Part shown: positions 1 through 6,787 of the stretch, one piece after another
Numbering within the stretch: position 1 is the stretch's first letter
How the letters are laid out: the number at the start of each line of letters is the position of its first letter
NCBI GenBank assembly: GCA_046541515.1
Contig: JBKHDD010000041.1
Location: 1 to 29,518, forward strand
Direction: 5' to 3'
Length of the DNA: 29,518 nt
From: CAYFVR01 sp046541515
GTDB lineage: Bacteria; Desulfobacterota; Desulfobacteria; Desulfobacterales; Desulfococcaceae
Translations under genes and position numbers: made by a program
The notes under the pieces: model-generated
What the model saw: the letters and a program-made list of their open reading frames with translations, nothing else
Database searches by the model: none
Told to the model about the DNA's origin: nothing

Positions 1-1053
1 AACCTCCACAATCCGCTCGGCCCCATTCCCGTCCCCATAAATTTCCCCATCCAACGCGAACCGCCCCCCGCAACGCGCAAACCCATCCAAAATAGCCCCC
101 GGATCGGCCCCCGCCAAAACATTTACCCCGGCTTTCACCAACTCCACCCACTCCGTCTCGTCCCGCAACGTCACGCAGGGAACCCCAAACCAATACGCCT
201 CCTTCTGCACCCCGCCCGAATCCGTCGCGATCACCTTCGCGTTCATCTCCAGCATCAGCATATCCAAATACGGCACCGGCCCGCACAAATCCAACCCCTC
301 CGGAACCAGCCCCGCCGCCTCCAGCTTCTTCCGGGTTCGCGGATGCAACAGAACCACCAACCGCAACCCGTCCCGGGCCACCCTCTCCAGCGCCCCGAAA
401 ATCGCCCGAAGCCGCGCCGGATCATCCGTGTTCTCGGCCCGATGAACCGTAACCAGACCATACTCCCCGGGCGCCAGACCGAACCGCTGCAAAACATCCG
501 AGCGGCCCCGGGCCAGCTCCGCGTTGTAGAGCACCGAATCGTACATCACGTCCCCCACCTCGTGGACCCCCCGGACAATTCCTTCCTTCCGCAGATTCTC
601 CACGGCCACCGCCGTGGGGCAAAACAACAGATCACTCATATGGTCGGACAGCACCCGGTTATGCTCCTCCGGCATCCGCCGATTAAACGACCGCAGGCCC
701 GCTTCCACATGGGCCACCGGAACATGCAGCTTGGCCGCCGCCAACGCCCCGGCCAAGGTCGAATTGGTATCCCCGTACACCAGCACCCAATCCGGCTTGT
801 CGGACAACAGCAAATCTTCAATCGCCATCAACATCCGCCCGGTCTGACGACCGTGCGAACCCGACCCAATTCCCAAATTCGCGTCCGGCCCCGGAATTTG
901 CAGTTCCTGAAAAAACACCTCGGACATATCCCGGTCGTAATGCTGCCCGGTATGGACCAGAAATTCCTGGTGACCGGCCCCCCGCAAGGCCCGGCTCACG
1001 GGCGCGGCTTTGATAAATTGGGGCCGAGCCCCAACGATCGTGACGACTTTCAT
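1..1053 (-). CDS. wecB/wbpI: Non-hydrolysing UDP-N-acetylglucosamine 2-epimerase family protein (WecB/WbpI), 3' end cut by window edge
   Basis: The frame runs from ATG at 1053 to the window edge without a stop (351 codons), so only a short C-terminal tail should be missing for a family of about 350-380 residues. Family motifs seen are the N-terminal GARPQFIK, TGQHYDRDMS, YGDTNSTLAGALAAAK, HVEAGLRSFN, VTVHRAENTD and DSGGVQKEAYWFGVPC, the last being the UDP-binding segment. The enzyme inverts C2 of a UDP-HexNAc-type sugar in the cytoplasm. Because WbpB- and WbpD-like genes lie directly upstream on the same strand, the likelier substrate is UDP-2,3-diacetamido-2,3-dideoxyglucuronate (WbpI role) rather than UDP-GlcNAc (WecB role); this is inference from context. 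It follows the O-antigen ligase gene by 67 bases and is probably cotranscribed with it. Confidence 0.93.
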   Translation of the reverse strand, partial: MKVVTIVGARPQFIKAAPVSRALRGAGHQEFLVHTGQHYDRDMSEVFFQELQIPGPDANLGIGSGSHGRQTGRMLMAIEDLLLSDKPDWVLVYGDTNSTLAGALAAAKLHVPVAHVEAGLRSFNRRMPEEHNRVLSDHMSDLLFCPTAVAVENLRKEGIVRGVHEVGDVMYDSVLYNAELARGRSDVLQRFGLAPGEYGLVTVHRAENTDDPARLRAIFGALERVARDGLRLVVLLHPRTRKKLEAAGLVPEGLDLCGPVPYLDMLMLEMNAKVIATDSGGVQKEAYWFGVPCVTLRDETEWVELVKAGVNVLAGADPGAILDGFARCGGRFALDGEIYGDGNGAERIVEV

Positions 1054-1120
1054 CCAAATTCCAAAAAAGAAGGTTTCAAATCCAGATCATCCACACGCGC
1101 AACCCCAAACAAGCCATCAC

Positions 1121-2395
1121 TCAAACCGTCAACATTCCCGGATCATCCAGTTCATTCCCTACACCGGAACAGCCTTTGGCGCCTTCCGCCCCGACCGCCA
1201 GAATGAACATGGAAGCGAACCAAAACCCATTCCCCGGAATCTGCAAACTAAAATCCGCCACCCCATGAACCCATAACGCCACGACGGCCGCACTCGCCCC
1301 GATCCCGACCGCCTTACGGACCCGACTTTGACGATACGAAACTCGCCATCCCGCCAGCAGGAGCCGCCCAAACAGCCACGCCAGCAAAATCACAAATCCA
1401 ATGCCCAATTCCGCCGCAAACTCCAGCCAATCATTGTGAGCAAAATAAAAACGCGCCCCCAAACCGGCCGGTTGATATTGCGGGAAAACCATTGAAAAAG
1501 TACCCGGACCAAAGCCCAAAACCGGCGCTTCCCGGACCATGCCGACAACGCCTTCCCAAGCCGCCATCCGCATCCCCAGGCTCATATTATCCGTCCCGGC
1601 CTTCATCGTTTCCGCGCGTTCCGTGGTGGGCGTTCCCGCCAGGATCATCAACAACAACACGCAACCGAACCCCAAACCCAAAACCACCGTCTTCCAGGAA
1701 GCCTTTCGACGGAGCCGCAAGGCCAATATCCAAACCAAGCCCGCTGCGAAACCGCACCATCCGCCCCGAGACAAAGTCAGCACCAGGGCCACCAGCCCCG
1801 CCCCGACGAACAACCATGCCGCCATCTTTCCGCCGGAAGTCCGGCAGGCGCCGGTCCAGGCGATCATCAACAGCAGGGCCATCTCCAGAAAAGCCGCGAA
1901 GTGATTGGGATTCCCGAAGGAGGCGCTCATCCGATTGGAATGATCCATCCAAATGTCGGGATACACCCAAAGGGGCACCCACTCCGGCGCCAACAGCTTC
2001 ACAAACCCGATCCCCGTCAACGCCGCCGCCAGCCCAAACACCACCCAAACCAGCTCCCGCCGACGCCGCCGGGAATCGAACACCTGGGCCGCCAGCCCGT
2101 AAAACAGCAAATAGGTCGCCAGCAACCCCATGGCCCGCCAGCTCGCCGGCGGATACACCGAAAACAGCGAGGAAACCAGCGCCAGCCCAAACATCGCCAG
2201 CAACGGCCCATCCAGCGACGTCCGGTTCCACCGCCACTCCCACCGCCACGCCGCGTCCACCAAAAACACCCCGGCCGCCGCCAGCACCAGCATCTGAACC
2301 GCGGCGATCGCCCACTCCTGCACCCCGCCCCGGGCCAGCGGGGCGAAGATCAGGACCGAATAAAGAAAAAGGCGAATCAGCGTACGGGCGTTCAT
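1121..2395 (-). CDS. O-antigen ligase / polymerase (Wzy_C, WaaL-like) membrane protein
   Basis: A 424-residue hydrophobic protein with about ten or more membrane segments starting at residue 10. The Wzy_C/O-antigen ligase signature is present: SFGNPNHFAAFLEM near residue 160, LTLSRGGWCG near 205, and the periplasmic-loop pattern APVLGFGPGTF ... AHNDWLEFAAELGIG near 290-330. A late segment DFSLQIPGNGFWFA resembles the end of this family. Such proteins polymerise or ligate undecaprenyl-linked glycans at the periplasmic face of the inner membrane; sequence alone does not separate ligase from polymerase. The ATG at 2395 follows the stop of the upstream acetyltransferase-like gene by 9 bases, which argues for one transcript. 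The Shine-Dalgarno is weak, so translation may be coupled. Confidence 0.88.
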   Translation of the reverse strand: MNARTLIRLFLYSVLIFAPLARGGVQEWAIAAVQMLVLAAAGVFLVDAAWRWEWRWNRTSLDGPLLAMFGLALVSSLFSVYPPASWRAMGLLATYLLFYGLAAQVFDSRRRRRELVWVVFGLAAALTGIGFVKLLAPEWVPLWVYPDIWMDHSNRMSASFGNPNHFAAFLEMALLLMIAWTGACRTSGGKMAAWLFVGAGLVALVLTLSRGGWCGFAAGLVWILALRLRRKASWKTVVLGLGFGCVLLLMILAGTPTTERAETMKAGTDNMSLGMRMAAWEGVVGMVREAPVLGFGPGTFSMVFPQYQPAGLGARFYFAHNDWLEFAAELGIGFVILLAWLFGRLLLAGWRVSYRQSRVRKAVGIGASAAVVALWVHGVADFSLQIPGNGFWFASMFILAVGAEGAKGCSGVGNELDDPGMLTV

Positions 2396-2404
2396 CTTGC
2401 CGTT

Positions 2405-2998
2405 TTATCCATCCAAATGGCTCCCGCGCCCGATTTTCCGCAATCCGGAATCCTCCCGCCGAGCAAAACCAGCCCCGCAGGCGGAGCAGGTCAACGCCTC
2501 AGAAAGCCGTTCGCCGCATTCGCACATCCAGCCGATTCGCCGGCCCGGATTGCCCACCCAGAGCGCGTAATCTTCCACGTCTTTGGTGATCACCGCCCCG
2601 GCCCCGAAAACGCATAGCGCACAACCGTCACGCCGCAAACGATGGTGCAATTGGCCCCCAGGGTGGCGCCCCGGCGCACCCGGGCCCGCCGCACCTGATC
2701 CATCTTCCGGCTTCCGGATTTCCGCCCGGGGATTGCGAATATTGGCGAACACCATGCTCGGTCCGCAGAACACCTCGCCTTCCAGCTCCACCCCGGCGTT
2801 CACCGAAACGTTGTTCTGTATCTTGCAACGGTCGCCAATCTTTACCACGTCGGCCACAAACACGTTCCGCCCAATGTTGCGGAATTTCCCGATTTCCGCC
2901 CCGCCGCACACATGCACCCCGTGCCAGATGCGGGCGCCGGCGCCGATTTTCGCGCCGGGATCGACGATGGCGGTTTCGTGAATCATTGGATCAGGCAT
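2405..2998 (-). CDS. WbpD-like N-acetyltransferase, degenerate copy with two compensating frameshifts
   Basis: A left-handed beta-helix (hexapeptide) acetyltransferase of the WbpD/WlbB type: IHETAIVDPGAKIGAGARIWHGVHV at the start and a Cys-rich tail CECGERLSEALTCSACG. It is a second copy of the gene at 6193-6768. Aligning the two shows a 7-bp direct duplication (CTTCCGG, 2704-2710 and 2711-2717) and a 1-bp loss near 2606-2611. Residues about 97-130 are therefore read out of frame and replace the hexapeptide core that reads RRGATLGANCTIVCGVTIG in the other copy; the frame is then restored at GAGAVITKD. Residues constant in the other copy are also changed here (VADGV to VADVV, NNVSVY to NNVSVN). 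The ORF is open, but I infer an inactive or assembly-damaged protein. Confidence 0.8.
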   Translation of the reverse strand: MPDPMIHETAIVDPGAKIGAGARIWHGVHVCGGAEIGKFRNIGRNVFVADVVKIGDRCKIQNNVSVNAGVELEGEVFCGPSMVFANIRNPRAEIRKPEDGSGAAGPGAPGRHPGGQLHHRLRRDGCALCVFGAGAVITKDVEDYALWVGNPGRRIGWMCECGERLSEALTCSACGAGFARREDSGLRKIGRGSHLDG

Positions 2999-3050
2999 GG
3001 GTTGATTTCATTTTTCATTTCAATTCACCGTTGACGAAAAATTCCGACTT

Positions 3051-3086
3051 AAAATCCCCCCGCCCCCTCTACAAAAGGGGAAAAGG
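3051..3086. repeat. Dispersed C-tract/G-tract palindromic repeat (degenerate copy)
   Basis: C-run, then CTACAAAAGGGG: a decayed member of the family seen more clearly at 5798-5830, 5886-5918 and 23885-23920. It lies just upstream of the degenerate wbpD-like gene, in the same relative place as the copy at 6811-6847 upstream of the intact wbpD-like gene, so it was part of the duplicated segment. Confidence 0.6.
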
Positions 3087-3114
3087 CGATTGCGATGAAC
3101 GGAATAAAAAAACG

Positions 3115-4086
3115 TTAGATTCCATCCACCTTCCGGCAAAAGGGGTGATATTCCCCCTTCCGGCCAACGGGTTCCGCGTTGCGGATAAAATGGACCGTTT
3201 CAATGCTGGGCCGGGCCTCCTGCAGCCCAAAGCCTCGCCCCGCAAGGATTTCCTCGTAACTTCGGGTGTGCAGATCGGTAAAACCGCCGGAGAATTCGAT
3301 TTCCTCCCCGTCCACCGTGATGGACCGGTAGGTTCGCATCCCCTTCTCCAGGGCCTCATCGGGAAGATAATCGGCGTTGACGCTGAGAAACCAGCGAACC
3401 CGGGCGTGGGCCAGGCCCAGAAACCCGGACGCGGCGTCCGGCGCGTTCAAATGAACCGTCCGTTCTTGCACCGGCCCGAAAATCCAGCTCAACATATCGA
3501 AAAAATGAATCCCGATATTGGTGGCGATGCCGCCGGACTTTTCCGCGTACCCCTTCCAGCTCACGAAGTACCATCGCCCCCGGGAGGTCAAATAGGTGAG
3601 ATCGATATCGTAGACCTTGTCGGGATTCTCCGCGATTTCCTCGGCCACCCGGTTGCGCAACGCGATCAAGCTCGGGTGCAACCGCAATTGCAGAATGTTC
3701 CACACCCGACCTTCGAAATCCGCCTCGATCTCCGCCAGCGCGTCCACGTTCCAGGGATTCAACACCAGCGGTTTTTCGCAAATGGCGTCCGCGCCCACCC
3801 GAAGGGCGAAGCGAATGTGAGCGTCGTGCAGATAATTTGGCGAACAAATCCCGACATACCGAACCGCCGCGTCCTTGCGGCGCAACTTTTCAATGTGGCG
3901 GTCAAACCGTTCGAATTCCGTAAAAAAGGCGGAATCGGGAAAAAAGCTGTCGATCACGCCGACGGAATCGTTGGGGTCCAGGGCCGCCACCAGCCGGTTT
4001 CCGGTTTCGGAAATGGCCTTCATATGCCGGGGCGCCACGAAGCCGGCGGCCCCGATCAACGCGAAATTTTGAGGCACGGTATTCAA
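3115..4086 (-). CDS. wbpB: Gfo/Idh/MocA oxidoreductase, WbpB/WlbA-like UDP-GlcNAcA 3-dehydrogenase
   Basis: An NAD-dependent sugar-nucleotide oxidoreductase of about 323 residues. Features typical of WbpB/WlbA are NFALIGAAGFVAPRHMKAI (Rossmann start), LDPNDSVGVIDSFFP, FFTEFERFDRHIEKL, VGICSPNYLHDAHIRFALR and the catalytic ICEKPLVLNPWN (Lys of EKP). Further on come WKGYAEKSGGIATNIGIHFFDML and a C-terminal SIETVHFIRNAEPVG. The enzyme oxidises C3 of UDP-GlcNAc-uronate, which WbpE then aminates and WbpD acetylates. WbpA and WbpE are not in the window. The frame opens at 4107 with TTG, but AAAGGAG (4091-4097) lies inside that extension, so I place the start at TTG 4086; GTG 4077 is an alternative. 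About 885 bases without a convincing gene lie upstream. Confidence 0.9.
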   Translation of the reverse strand: MNTVPQNFALIGAAGFVAPRHMKAISETGNRLVAALDPNDSVGVIDSFFPDSAFFTEFERFDRHIEKLRRKDAAVRYVGICSPNYLHDAHIRFALRVGADAICEKPLVLNPWNVDALAEIEADFEGRVWNILQLRLHPSLIALRNRVAEEIAENPDKVYDIDLTYLTSRGRWYFVSWKGYAEKSGGIATNIGIHFFDMLSWIFGPVQERTVHLNAPDAASGFLGLAHARVRWFLSVNADYLPDEALEKGMRTYRSITVDGEEIEFSGGFTDLHTRSYEEILAGRGFGLQEARPSIETVHFIRNAEPVGRKGEYHPFCRKVDGI

Positions 4087-4090
4087 TTGA

Positions 4091-4097
4091 CTCCTTT
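4091..4097 (-). promoter_or_regulatory. Ribosome binding site that sets the wbpB start
   Basis: AAAGGAG on the minus strand, 4 bases before TTG at 4086 and 13 before GTG at 4077. Its position within the longer open frame argues against a start at 4107. Confidence 0.5.
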
Positions 4098-4207
4098 CCG
4101 AATTCAAATCCGTTCAAGTTTCGACAAATCCACCGGACATAGCTCCGCCCCTTTGGTTCCATGGGAACCGCCCGCAACAAACACCGCAAACCCAACACGA
4201 ATTATTG

Positions 4208-4240
4208 CCGTTCAATTCGGGATTTCAAATGGACAATTGG
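4208..4240 (+). repeat. Possible degenerate copy of the right-edge repeat
   Basis: This stretch begins CCGTTCAATTCGGG and aligns without gaps to the segment beginning CCGTTCACTTTGGC in the repeat at 29353-29518, with about 7 mismatches in 33 positions. It may be an old dispersed copy or chance. Confidence 0.35.
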
Positions 4241-4618
4241 GGCGGATTGGCCCGAGGCGTATTCGATGGTATCTTGCAAATTTTAAGTTGTTTTTTAAAA
4301 TATCACATATCGAGATATTCGAAACCCAAGGGCAAGGGGGCCCGCCCGTACACCCGAATTTTCATTTCTCGAAGGCCCAGCCCACGCCGTCTGCAAACAT
4401 AAACGAACGCCGTTGGATGTGGAAGGGCAACGCTCAAATGTATCGTTCCAGGAATTTTGGACAATCTACACAAAGGCGGCAGAGGGCGCAATGGGCAACC
4501 AGGCGTATCCGCCCTGGGCAATTTCCCCTACCCGGTGGGGAATTTTTCGCCTTTGGCGAGTTCCGACGGTTCGCCCGGGCCATGTCCGGCGGCGCAAGGC
4601 CGCCATCTCCACTGGGGA

Positions 4619-4635
4619 CTTGCGTCTCACGCAAG
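4619..4635. repeat. Perfect 7-bp stem hairpin in repeat-like block
   Basis: CTTGCGT-CTC-ACGCAAG is a perfect inverted repeat. Close by are TCGCC-TTT-GGCGA (about 4547-4559) and GGCGG-rich pairing (4588-4602). The cluster looks like a composite intergenic repeat rather than a terminator, as no T-run follows. Confidence 0.5.
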
Positions 4636-4644
4636 CCTGCCGGA

Positions 4645-4678
4645 ATGGCGAATGCGATTCGTCCCTTCATTTTTTGGA
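4645..4678 (+). repeat. GGCGAATGC-type palindromic repeat, diverged copy
   Basis: TGGCGAATGCGATTCGTCCC followed by a CATTTTTTGG tail. It matches the cleaner element at 29413-29449 in both the palindrome and the T-rich tail, so the repeat unit is longer than the palindrome alone. Confidence 0.55.
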
Positions 4679-4970
4679 TAGCTTCGATCGTTGGCAAAGA
4701 GGTCCCCTAGGGCGTGGAAGAGCGAGCGGCGCCGGCATGGGGATATAATCACACGGGACGGAACAGATCGTCCCGCCCTTCATATTGGCGAAAGCGACCA
4801 CCTCCTTGGCCAGGACCCGTTCCGGAAGTCGCCGATTTAAACTTGATCCGGGAATTTCCCCCCGCCGCTATGATGGCTCTCAAATCCTCGTTCACCGCCG
4901 CTGGTCCTTCCTCCTGGCGCCGACCCGAAAAACCGAACCGCGTCCCGTTCCGCCGAAACCGGTCCCTCGT

Positions 4971-5768
4971 TTACAAAGACACATCCTCGGCATAACCGAA
5001 GACTTCGACGCCCAACTCGATGGCCACCCTTTGCGCCCGCTCGTCCACCATCGGCGAAATCACAATGAGCCGGTCGGCCTTCCGGCCGTGCAACTTCTCG
5101 TAAAACCGGGCCTTCTTCTCAAAAATCACCATATCCGACTTGCTCATGGAAGACTTGATCTCGCAGAGGATCAGCAGCCCGTTCCGGACGATGACGTCCA
5201 GCTCCACCTGGTCGGGGCGTCCGAACACCATCCCCTCCTCGTCCCGGAAGGTTTCGTTGCGCACCTCCACCCCGAAGGAGTCCCCCAAAATGCCGGCCAA
5301 CGCCTCGCGAAAGGAGACTTCCGTCCGAAGGCCCCATCGCGCCCCCAAGGCGCCGATCGCACTGTCGTGTTTCCGAGACAACGCCCGGATATCGGCGAGC
5401 ATCTCGTTAATTACGGCCTGATTCGCTTCCCATTTTTTATTCTGCTCTTCCCATTTGCGATTCTGCTCTTCCCATTTGCGATTCTGCTCTTCCCATTTTT
5501 TATTCTGCTCTTCCCATTTGCGATTCTGCTCTTTCCACCTGCGACTCTCTTCCTCCCACTTGCGGACGTTCTCATCCCATTTGCGGGCATTCTCCTCCCG
5601 GTCCCGCCGCAATTCATCCAGCACCCGTTCGAAGTTGCTTTGGGTTTCCCCCTTGTCCGCATACCGCTCCCGCGTGAGATCGATCACCCATTCACGCAAC
5701 GCGCGGTCTTGGCGCAGAAGGCCGGGCAGCTCCCGGCGAATCAATTCGATCACCTGTTGATTTTCCAT
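4971..5768 (-). CDS. DUF3782-like PD-(D/E)XK nuclease-fold protein with heptad-repeat coiled coil
   Basis: A 265-residue protein. The start ATG 5768 is chosen because AAGGAGG (5774-5780) lies 5 bases before it; the longer frame above it is repeat sequence. Order of parts: an N-terminal helical segment (ENQQVIELIRRELPGLL), a charged coiled coil made of near-perfect heptads (KWEEQNR/KWEEQNK, about residues 58-115, encoded by 21-bp repeats), then a C-terminal nuclease-like domain. The latter has GRPDQVELDVIV and LILCEIKSS, the D...ExK pattern of PD-(D/E)XK enzymes. Similar DUF3782 proteins occur in many copies in cyanobacteria and some other bacteria, and their role is unknown. It interrupts the polysaccharide genes and has repeats directly upstream, so insertion into the locus is likely. 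Confidence 0.82.
   Translation of the reverse strand: MENQQVIELIRRELPGLLRQDRALREWVIDLTRERYADKGETQSNFERVLDELRRDREENARKWDENVRKWEEESRRWKEQNRKWEEQNKKWEEQNRKWEEQNRKWEEQNKKWEANQAVINEMLADIRALSRKHDSAIGALGARWGLRTEVSFREALAGILGDSFGVEVRNETFRDEEGMVFGRPDQVELDVIVRNGLLILCEIKSSMSKSDMVIFEKKARFYEKLHGRKADRLIVISPMVDERAQRVAIELGVEVFGYAEDVSL
5426..5593 (-). repeat. 21-bp in-frame tandem repeat (eight units)
   Basis: Eight consecutive 21-bp units, five of them nearly identical (CTTCCCATTTGCGATTCTGCT or its TTTATT variant), each encoding one heptad of the coiled coil. The unit length is a multiple of three, so unit gain or loss would change coil length without shifting frame. Confidence 0.85.
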
Positions 5769-5797
5769 CGTTTCCTCCTTCGGAACCTTGCCATCTT

Positions 5798-5830
5798 CCC
5801 CCCTCTTTTCCAAAGGGGGCCGGGGAAATT
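5798..5830 (+). repeat. Dispersed palindromic repeat (CCCCCCTCTTTTCCAAAGGGGG type)
   Basis: C-tract, TTTTCC, AAAGGGGG, then CCGGGGAAAT. Translated on the minus strand it gives the PPLEKRGE signature, and it forms the false N-terminal extension of the DUF3782-like gene. Confidence 0.75.
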
Positions 5831-5838
5831 TTCCCCAA

Positions 5839-5857
5839 GGGAGAATGCAATTCGCCC
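5839..5857. repeat. GGGNGAATGC palindromic repeat
   Basis: GGGAGAATGCAATTCGCCC, one mismatch from the perfect palindrome at 29415-29433. The flanking CCAA and CCT also match, so about 28 bases are shared. Confidence 0.65.
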
Positions 5858-5885
5858 CTCCCCTCCGCCAAGGCAAGGTCGTTCA

Positions 5886-5918
5886 CCCCCCTTTTGCAAA
5901 GGGGGTCCGGGGGGATTA
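5886..5918 (+). repeat. Dispersed palindromic repeat, full copy
   Basis: CCCCCCTTTTGCAAAGGGGG followed by TCCGGGGGGATTA. This is the best preserved intergenic member of the family in this window. Confidence 0.75.
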
Positions 5919-6192
5919 TTATGCAATCTATTGAAATGATTCAGCCCATATTTTGGAAGACGCTTCCGTTTCCATTGGCCGTCCCCCAAATTAGGCCATT
6001 TGCAACAAAGATCGTACCATGAATCCCCGGGAGCCAAAGCGTCGGATATCGACTCATTTGCAAATCGCTCAGGGTCCGTCCGAAATTATCTTGAACAATA
6101 GTACATTGATTTCATTCCTCGCCGAAGCGATCTGCGGGAAATTGAAATGCGATACGGGTGTATTTTTGTTCAGGTTATTTCCGGACAATTCC

Positions 6193-6768
6193 TTAACTCC
6201 GATTCCCGACCTTCAAAAATCCGGACGGATCTTGCCGAACAAAGCGATCCCCGCAAGCCGAACAACGCAAATCCTCCGAAAGCCGCTCGCCGCATTCGCA
6301 TACCCAGCCGATCCGTCTTCCGGGGTTCCCGACCCACAGCGCATGATCTTCCACATCCTTGGTTATCACCGCCCCGGCCCCGACAAACGCGTAGCGTCCA
6401 ATGGTCACGCCGCACACGATGGTGCAATTGGCCCCCAGGGTGGCGCCTCGGCGCACCCGGGTCCGCCGCACCTGATCCATCTTCCGGATTTCCGCCCGGG
6501 GGTTGTAAATATTGGTGAACACCATGCTGGGGCCGCAAAACACCCCGTCTTCCAGCTCCACGCCGGCGTAGACCGAAACGTTGTTCTGGATCTTGCAACC
6601 GTCCCCGATCTTTACCCCGTCCGCCACAAAGACGTTCTGGCCGATGTTGCAGGATTCCCCGATTTCCGCCCCGCCGCACACATGCACCCAGTGCCAGATG
6701 CGGGTTCCCGCCCCAATTTTCGCGCCGGGATCGACGATGGCGGTATCGTGGATGAAATAATCAGACAT
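6193..6768 (-). CDS. wbpD: WbpD/WlbB-like UDP-amino-sugar N-acetyltransferase (intact copy)
   Basis: A 191-residue left-handed beta-helix acetyltransferase. The hexapeptide coils run from IHDTAIVDPGAKIGAGTRIWHWVHV through NNVSVYAGVELEDGVFCGPSMVFTN to RRGATLGANCTIVCGVTIGRYAFVGAGAVITKDV, the acetyl-CoA-binding part. The length fits WbpD (about 190 residues). The expected reaction is acetyl-CoA-dependent N-acetylation of the 3-amino group of UDP-GlcNAc(3NH2)A in the cytoplasm. A Cys-rich tail CECGERLSEDLRCSACG may bind a metal; this is inference from the CxC...CxxC spacing. The start MSDYFIHDTAIV fits the family. It has a decayed duplicate at 2405-2998, so this copy presumably supplies the activity next to wbpB. 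Confidence 0.9.
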   Translation of the reverse strand: MSDYFIHDTAIVDPGAKIGAGTRIWHWVHVCGGAEIGESCNIGQNVFVADGVKIGDGCKIQNNVSVYAGVELEDGVFCGPSMVFTNIYNPRAEIRKMDQVRRTRVRRGATLGANCTIVCGVTIGRYAFVGAGAVITKDVEDHALWVGNPGRRIGWVCECGERLSEDLRCSACGDRFVRQDPSGFLKVGNRS

Positions 6769-6787
6769 GTTTCAATTTCGTTTCCAT

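Larger units (their letters stand above)
2405..3101 (-). repeat. Segmental duplication, copy A (gene plus upstream flank)
   Basis: Partner of 6193-6863. The copies are in direct orientation about 3.8 kb apart and enclose wbpB and the DUF3782-like gene. Protein identity outside the frameshifted part is roughly four residues in five by eye. Confidence 0.75.
4087..4970. other. Gene-poor gap with hairpins and repeat fragments
   Basis: No frame here has the composition or motifs of a real protein. It holds an AT-rich patch at about 4275-4320 that could carry the wbpB promoter, although no clear -35/-10 pair is visible. At 4208-4240 a stretch resembles the right-edge repeat (about 26 of 33 positions). 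A cluster of hairpins occupies 4545-4665, and a copy of the GGCGAATGC-type palindrome is at 4645-4678. The stretch 4780-4970 has nothing I recognise. Confidence 0.5.
5769..6192. other. Repeat-rich spacer without a supported gene
   Basis: Contains two copies of the C-tract/G-tract palindrome (5798-5830, 5886-5918) and one copy of the GGGNGAATGC palindrome (5839-5857). The remainder, 5919-6192, is less GC-rich than its surroundings and shows no convincing coding frame or promoter. Confidence 0.55.

Noticed and set aside
2986..4710. Plus-strand open frame of 574 codons
   Set aside because: Opposite strand of wbpB plus the repeat-rich gap; its translation lacks motifs, while the minus frame is a clear WbpB-like protein.
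4740..4752. TATAAT-like -10 box on the plus strand
   Set aside because: No matching -35 at 16-18 bases and no plus-strand gene downstream.
5426..5593. Possible CRISPR-like array
   Set aside because: 21-bp units are contiguous with no spacers and encode heptads of a coiled coil.
6019..6192. Plus-strand ORF starting ATG 6019
   Set aside because: It continues antisense into the wbpD-like gene and shows no recognisable protein features.
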